Below are positions 57,646-64,000 of a DNA stretch of 64,000 nt, in pieces. Position 1 is the first letter of the stretch. Each line of letters starts with the position of its first letter. The DNA comes from Narthecium ossifragum (Eukaryota > Streptophyta > Magnoliopsida > Dioscoreales > Nartheciaceae). Location of the stretch: contig OY986968.1 in the NCBI GenBank assembly GCA_963920575.1, positions 5,201,485-5,265,484 on the forward strand, given 5' to 3'. Position numbers and translations under genes: made by a program. The notes under the pieces were generated by a model that searched no databases, had not been told where the DNA came from, and saw only the letters and a list, made by a program, of their open reading frames with translations.

Positions 57646-60483
57646 CTATGAGGTTGTGCTGGTCTGCGAGGAGGAGGATGTCGGTGATCCAGAGTTGGCG
57701 CCCCGATCATCTCCCACTCTGTTATCGTCTTGGAGTCCTCTTCGTTCTGAATGTTGCGGCACTGTTGGTGATTTTTGAATCTGCTTCTTGCTCCTTGAGC
57801 TTACACCGTTTGGCAACGATGCAACAGGAGCATATACTCGGTTGAAGGGTCCATTGGTTCCCTCCGTTGTTTGCGCTGTGGCTGCAGCAGCCGCAGCTGC
57901 AGCTGCATACTCAGACGGTGGAACCCAAATGCCACCGACCACCACAAACTGGGGAGGCTGGGGTCTGGTGCTGCCACTGCTCTGGACTGCAGTCGTTGGT
58001 CTTCTTGTGTGAAGCCGGTACTTCTGAAGCAATAACGCCCTTCGTCAGTAAAAGAACTGAACAACAAACATGCAAGAAACAGCAGTACAGGCGAGTGTTC
58101 TCTTCTCTATAAATTATTGTTTCTCGATCTGTATCATCACTTCATAGAGGATTTAGGTTTCTAAGCATTGAATCCAACCTCTGCAATAATCGGAAAATAG
58201 AATTTCAAGACGATGTAGTGGTAGAAATACAATTACAAGTTAAACCAAGTATAGAAAGAGGTTGCTATCAAGGGTCGTAAGCATTTCCTTGTCATGAAAT
58301 CTTGCAGCACAACCAAGGAATCCAATAGCTCAAGATATGAATACTTAATTCTAGTTGACGTCGCAAATAGGGGCGTCATACTTTTTTTTTACTTTTTATT
58401 GCGCCAACAATGGAACGCTCTGGTCCGTGGCGGCGACAAGTATCCTAGTCAGAGATAGCACCAAGAGCCGCAAGCATTTCGTTGTCATCAAATCTTGCGG
58501 CGCAACCATCAAAGTGATCAAACCCAAGAGCTCCAGATACCAATACCAAAATCTAGTTCCTCTCAGCAAAAAAGGGATGTCATAGATGTATTTTTTATTT
58601 TTACATGCCAACAATGAAACGCTATGGTCCCTGCCGGCGAAAAATGTGTGCCCTAATGCAATGGTGGAGAACACTATTTAAGCTAGAAGAGTTGCTAAGT
58701 GACAGCCCTAGAGAAGTGTTTAGACAAAGAAGGAAGAGGTAGGTAGCAAGTCAACATCAATCCTAACAAGCATTCTCCTCATTATAGTACGAATGGATTA
58801 CTATGAGAGACCATTAAATACAAATCCAAGCATGCCAGCCAATGAGAGGAAAAAGTGAGGCTTGAAGGCTAACCACAGAATTACTCCTTGTTGATGGGCA
58901 TTGTTAGCAGCTTGGATAATTCTTAGAATACCCCACAAACCATGAATTATTCATGATTCATAGTTCATAGATGTATCTTGTGAAATATATCTTATTGCAT
59001 TCCAGATCAGAGAATCCATGTTCTAACCAACATCATCCCTAAAGTCATTAAAGATAATGACTGCTTTCCCACATTCAATCCAATGAATGGAATGAGAAAA
59101 GGCAGAACATGTCTTCATGCTCAAGGCAGTTAGCACCAAGGCACGCTATGAAGAGAATCACAAGGCTTAGCCCTGAAGTCAGCCATGAAAAGAAGCATGT
59201 AGCAGACTCAGCCTGAGAGAATAACATTCCGGCCAAATACGATGTCACGGCAAAGGAGTTTTTGAAGCATACAATGATCTCATTGTCTATGGTTCACAAG
59301 AGCAATACTTTTTTTTTGAACCCCATAAATACCAATTGTAGCTAGCAATATGTTTCTAATTCTGCCAGATTTAAAAACCAGGAATACGAAAAGAAACAAG
59401 CAAAACATCTGATTTCTCACCTGCAAATGACTCTTGACCTCATCGTTGGTGAGTCCATCCACCTTCATCAGCTCTCGAATTTGCTTCGGCGTCGCAACTT
59501 CAAAAGCCACCAAGCAACAATAATGATTTCCACTTGCGTAACTCTTGCATCTTTAGTGCAAGCAAAATTTAGACAATGAAAGTGATCTATAGTCGCGGGC
59601 TTACCATGGCAGCCACCAAGTTGCTGAAGGGCATGCAAGAACCGGCGGTGGAGCTCCGGCGACCAGCACCGCCTTGCCTTCCTATTAGACTGGTTCTGAC
59701 ACTGTCCATCCTTCTCCTCCCCACCACCATTGGCCCCACCGCCTGTCCCAGAAGCATTACTAGTATCCCCAGAAGAGCTCGTCGCAGCATCTGCCGGAGC
59801 AACCGCCTGGCCCTCCTTTTCCCTTTCAAAAGGGTGGAAAGCTCCGCCACCTTTCTTCCCATCCACCGCAATCGGCTTCCTAACCACATCCTACAAGAGA
59901 AAACCCCAATAACAAGCTCTTCATCAAGAGCCATACCTAGATAGACATATATCTCCATGATTTTCGACTGAAGAGATCGCTGGCTCACCGGTCTGTCCAT
60001 AGGCTCGGGCTCTTCATTCCAAATCTTAACGGATCGCAGCCAATCCTGCTTCTTCTCCGACCTCTCCGGCGATGTGCCTATTACTCCCTCCCTGGGCGGC
60101 GCCTCCTCCTCCTCCTCCGAACAGGAGTGGGTGGGCCTCAACGGGATGAACTCCTCCAGCACCGGCCCATCACTGGTCACCTCCTCGCCGCCCACCTGCT
60201 GTCTGATGCTGTCGATCGCTGCATCATCCATCCACCCACCCAAAACCAAATAAATCTCTCCGATCACACCTCCACAAATCACAACCAAAACCAAAAAAAA
60301 AAACAAAACAAGAAAAGCAAAAAAAAATCGGTTTCATTTCATTAACCAACCTTGGGTGATGAGCTTCAAACAAAGTGGGAGCTCACGCTGGAAGACCTCT
60401 ATCTTCCTCCTCTCCTCCTCCAGCGCCCCCACGTACTCCTGCACCCTCCTCTCCTTCTCCTCCATCAAATCCATCACTACCAT
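57646..60483 (-). CDS. HHO/NIGT1-type GARP (MYB-like) transcription factor, 367 aa
   Basis: Nuclear repressor family linked to nitrate and phosphate signalling (HRS1/HHO/NIGT1). Exons on the minus strand: 60483-60351, 60218-59989, 59890-59605, 59497-59421, 58023-57646; 1104 nt, all GT-AG, frame intact. The N-terminus (residues 8-45) is the family coiled coil with [33 protein letters not shown] and [12 protein letters not shown] follow. The GARP domain (about 191-250) reads [40 protein letters not shown] and [15 protein letters not shown], split by introns at the usual points. Then [15 protein letters not shown] and a run of nine Ala. The start could also be the ATG at 60474 (M4), which fits relatives beginning MDL. 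Complete and normal in length. Confidence 0.95.
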
Positions 60484-60780
60484 ATTCGATCCAGAGATCG
60501 AAATCCACGTAGAAATCTTCTCTATATATAACTGCTGATCATGAAAGAAAGAAGGAAGAAAGACAAAAGGATAGAGAAAATAATGGGTATCGAAGTCGGG
60601 GCGTCGCGTACTGGAATCTCAATAGATGAATATTCGTTGGGAGGTGGGGATTGGGATGGAAATATGGAATGCCGTGTGACGCAAGCATACTCCCAGATAA
60701 GATCGAGACTAGGAGAGAGATAAAAGAGAACCCGGTTTTTAATTTTTTTAATAAGCTGGTGCTGTTGACATGAAGCTATA
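60484..60780 (-). promoter_or_regulatory. HHO promoter with TATA box and GAATC/GAATATTC sites
   Basis: On the minus strand TATATATA lies at 60522-60530, about 40 bp before the first ATG, implying a very short leader if used. A palindromic GAATATTC at 60628-60635 and GAATC at 60614-60618 are the two motifs reported for binding by NIGT1/HHO proteins. Further GAATC motifs occur at about 61218, 61232 and 61437. This suggests feedback control of the gene by its own product; binding is inferred. Confidence 0.5.
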
Positions 60781-61150
60781 AATATATATTTGCTGTTTGT
60801 CGTTTCGGTTTCGGTTCGAACAAGATCTTCGGTTTCCGGCTCATAATTTTAAGAACCGAGCCGAACTAATTCGATTTAAAATTTTAAAAATCGAATCGAA
60901 TTTATATAAAAATCGAATCGAGTAGAACCGAACAGAACCCCATGTGCACTTATTTAATATATAAAATAAAAAATGACTAATTTATTAAAAAATCAGTTTT
61001 CGGTTCTAAACGAAATTTATAAAGAAGAATAAAATAAAAAAATTTAAAATTAGAAAACCAAATCTAACCGAATGAATCAAAAAATCAAATCGAATGAACC
61101 GAAGTTATTCGGTTTGGCTCAGAGTTTTGTTTCCGGTTTGATTTTGCTAT
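60781..61150. repeat. TTCGGTT/AACCGAA-rich MITE-like repeat
   Basis: The left side carries GTTTCGGTTTCGGTTCGAAC and the right side AACCGAAGTTATTCGGTTTGG, with AATCGAATCGAA motifs between. Such CGGTTCGGTT-ended AT-rich repeats are common in plants. Target duplication not identified. Confidence 0.6.
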
Positions 61151-61500
61151 AAATCACGGGGTCGTGGATGGGGTTGGAGAGGGAGAAAGGGAGAGAGATG
61201 AACGAATAATGAATGAGAAGATGGGAATCGTAAGGAGAATCTTTCGCGCTTCACACGCCGCGTAGAGATTCCATGCCGATGCGACTAGATATTCCCCCTA
61301 TTGTTTGATTAGTTTAATTGGGGTGACCTTTGGGGGCTCTGAAGGGGCGTCGTACTGACAACGAACCAATGAAGAGTGTACAGGTGTAGGTATTATTAAT
61401 GTATACTTTTAAAGAAGATGGTTACTTGCGGTTCTGGAATCAGGAGTCCCGGTTTTTTAACTTTTATGTTGAAATTTTCGCTGCCCCTCGTTTTTTGAAC
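61151..61500. other. Distal upstream region of the HHO gene
   Basis: No ORF. Contains scattered GAATC motifs (about 61218, 61232, 61437) and a purine-rich GGAGAGGGAGAAAGG tract near 61176. Confidence 0.4.
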
Positions 61501-63228
61501 ACTTCATCTTTCTCTCTCCAGGTTTGAGATTTAATGGAGACTGTTCTAATTGGCTGGAGTGGGAAGCATCACTAGATACAGTGTCTTCCTATGTTCCTTG
61601 TCTGTCATATTATGCCTATTGCGCCGTATATAGGAGTTTGAGGATGATCTAAGGCCTAGTAGTTTGGATTGAAGCTACTATTACATAGGTAGGGATCATA
61701 CCTACATCTTTTTAGGTTTTTGGTAGTTTTTCCGGTTTGATTGTGATCTTTTACTTAGATCTGTTAATATACATATTTGTTTGATGTGATTTCACCGGTT
61801 TTGGACTCGTGGTCCCTTGATCTACAAGATCTCAGAGTTTTAGAGGATTTGGTAGCGTTTTTGGTAGCGTTTTCCGGCGGTATTTCTCACCATCCGGTCG
61901 CCGGAGAACCCATCCGGATCGATCCTTCTAGAGGAAGGATCGATCCCTCTGGGTTAGTCATGCTGCGCCCGATGAAGGATCGATCCTCTGCTTGGAGATG
62001 ATCGATCCTGGGTCTTGGGTAGCATGGTTACCTTGCGTCACGAGGAGGATCGATCTTTCTGGGAGGAAGGATCGATCTTCTTTAGCTCGACAGTGAGGGA
62101 AGGCTCCCTGTTACTTGAAAGATCGATCTTTTTTTAGGAAAAGATCGATCTTTTAGTAGCAGAGAGGATTTTTCATGGCTTTTGCCCGCAGGGCTTGGTA
62201 TGTCGGTTTTCCTTATTGCTTCATACCTTGTACATATGTTTAAGCATATTAGCCCTATAATAGGGCAATGGTGAACCGGGGGAGTGATGACTCCCAGGAT
62301 GTTTAGAATAAACGGGCGGGTAGCCCTACAACTTTCTTTAGCCTTGCATGCCGGCGTGCGCCGAGGGCTTTATCTGTGATTCTGTGATATCCGTGAGCTG
62401 TTGTTTGCGGGGATGCTTCCCGATGCAGGTGTTGTGCTGGACTGCTGACAATTGGTGGTGGTACCACTGTAGCAGCTCCTAGACCTTTCTTACATGTTCA
62501 CCACCCTGGGCCGGCAGGGTACCGTGCGCAGACCTTGTTTGATATACATCACATACTGTTGCATGTTTATCTGTATATTCCTGCGCGTGCTCATAACGTG
62601 CATTGATTGTGCATTAGTTCCATCTGTGTAGGGCGTTGGCGATGGGTTGTTCGCCGATCCGGGGCTTTCGGGTAGTCCGGATCTAGCTCTAGGACCGTTG
62701 CGGGTAGCTTGGTCCAGGACTCGATTTGTAGTATTCAGTCGATTTTGATGATAGGGTTAGATGACCCGAATACATGTTGTTTGATGTTTAGAGGTCGTGT
62801 CGGTCTCGAGCCGAGTCCTGAGGTGTAGCCGGCGTCCGACAGTCTTTGACTCTCTGAGTGGGGGGTGTGCCCACTCAACGGTGCCTTGTCCCGCCAGTAG
62901 TGTTCACGGTCCTGCTGTGAGTCCGCAGTGCTGGGAGCCAGCCTTCTGGGACGTCCGGTGGGGTTATGGGACCTTTGTATACATCCAGGCTTTGCTTGGG
63001 GGCGATACTGTTGTGTTCTCTCCCTTGTGAGTGTCGTAGTGTAGTGTCCCTACTGAGCTTAGTGCTCACTCCTACCCGGGCTGCGTTTTGCAGGTGCTGG
63101 CGCTAGCTCTTCTTCGGTCTCCCCTACCGGGCCGGTGTTTGGTGACGTGCCGGCGTCTGACGGTGCTTGAGGAGCGGCGATCTCAGTTTTACCTTTTTGT
63201 TATAGATAGTCTCCTACGGGAGTGTTAA
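61501..63228 (+). mobile_element. LTR-like region related to the Tekay-like LTR at 1814-4684
   Basis: Non-coding, moderately GC-rich sequence. The block at 63051-63095 (TACTGAGCTT ... GCTCACTCCTA ... TTTTGCAGGT) matches the minus strand of 2298-2342 in the solo LTR, in the same relative order. Such a GAGCT-GCTCAC-CAGGT block is typical of Tekay/Del LTRs. A cluster of eight GATCGATC palindromes lies at 61917-62150. No complete LTR ends were found, so it is truncated or diverged. Confidence 0.5.
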
Positions 63229-64000
63229 GCCCCTGTTTGGTTGGGGGTTAAGGGGGTTAGGGTTAAGTGGGTTAGGGGTAAAAAAATGGGGATAAGAAAT
63301 AGGGGTAGACTTAACCCATTTTGACGTTTGGCTTAGAAACAGGGGTAAGTTAGTGGGTTAAGCTTGGGATAAGGGTAAAAATTATAAAATATATAAAATA
63401 TATAATATTATAATAATGGGTAACCTAATGGGTTAAGATTATAATATTAAAATTAATTATTAAGTTAATTAAAATATTTGTACTTAAAGTGTATAAAAAT
63501 ATATAATATTATAAAATATATAATATTGCATCAATGCATCCCCATACGGGCCCACTTATATTAATATAATAATAATATTTTAATATTTATTATTAAAATA
63601 ATATAAAATAATGTTGGCACACATTAGTGCATCCCATGCATACCCACTTATATTAATATAATAATAATATTTTAATATTTATTTTTAAAATAATATAAAA
63701 TAATGTTGGTACACATTAGTGCATCCCATGCATACCCACTTATATTAATATAATAATAATATTTTAATATTAATTATTAAATTATATAAAATAATGGTTG
63801 TACACATCAATGCATCCCCATACAGGGCCACTTATATTAATATAATAATAATTTTTAATATTTATTATTATAATAATATAAAATAAAATAATTTTTGTAT
63901 GATGCATCCCAATCATGATATGACATGTGGCATGTAGACCCACTTATATTAATATTTTATTATAATAACATATGAATAATATTATTTAATACTGTACACA
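63229..64000. mobile_element. Harbinger-like MITE with ~92-bp tandem units, cut by window end
   Basis: Begins GCCCCTGTTTGGTTGGGGG after GTTAA, like the element at 26077. From about 63540 a unit of about 92 bp with CCCACTTATATTAATATAAT recurs at 63551, 63643, 63735, about 63828 and 63939. The last unit contains GACATGTGGCATGTAGACCC, the same core as the 105-bp array at 26418-27130. The right end is outside the window. Confidence 0.65.

Noticed and set aside
57646..60483. A CRISPR-like or bacterial two-component reading of the GARP domain (response-regulator output).
   Set aside because: No receiver domain is present; the exon structure and motifs are those of the plant HHO family.
60541..60723. 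A 60-codon + strand frame next to the HHO gene.
   Set aside because: It lies antisense in the HHO promoter, has no recognisable domain and covers the GAATATTC sites.

Overview
The window is nuclear DNA of a flowering plant. The evidence is GT-AG intron-split genes of plant-specific families (a GARP/HHO transcription factor, a plastid FtsZ2, a zf-4CXXC_R1/DDT-type CDCA7-like pair), several plant L1-type LINEs with terminal RNase H domains, Tekay-like and Copia-like LTR fragments, hAT- and Harbinger-type MITEs, a tRNA-derived SINE and Helitron-like ends. The species cannot be named from the sequence alone.

Layout. Positions 1-9.1 kb are a transposon nest: two degenerate L1 LINEs on the + strand, the first split by a 2.87 kb LTR insertion with a clean 5-bp target duplication. 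Positions 9.1-18.2 kb hold hAT-like and Helitron-like elements and three unrelated captured gene fragments (glycine-rich RNA-binding protein, DRIP-type RING protein, dehydroascorbate reductase). Positions 18.3-24.0 kb are an FtsZ2 pseudogene with intact-looking introns, broken by frameshifts and two insertions. Positions 24.5-37.7 kb are the first copy of a tandem duplication: a promoter region loaded with three transposons, then CDCA7-like gene A (13 exons, 574 aa, open throughout). Positions 37.9-50.5 kb are the second copy: it begins with the last part of FtsZ2 and carries CDCA7-like gene B (13 exons, 554 or 550 aa, also open). Positions 50.5-57.6 kb are LINE and LTR debris, including three LINE insertions only 29-63 bp long. 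Positions 57.6-60.5 kb (minus strand) hold an intact five-exon HHO/NIGT1-type GARP transcription factor of 367 aa. Positions 60.5-64 kb are its promoter, repeats, an LTR-like region and the start of a tandem-repeat MITE.

Only three genes appear able to make full proteins: CDCA7-like A, CDCA7-like B and the HHO factor. The two CDCA7-like proteins keep the same exon structure and frame, but B has Asp in place of the invariant Gly of the CRGICNC zinc-finger motif. That Gly is the position altered in a human ICF3 (CDCA7) patient mutation. One tandem duplication with a breakpoint inside FtsZ2 exon 6 explains the gene order FtsZ2 - A - FtsZ2 tail - B. I saw no operon-like or defence-like system. 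The most interesting signals are the paralogue divergence, a ~1.1 kb inverted repeat in an intron of gene B, the gene-fragment mosaic, and likely self-binding sites in the HHO promoter.
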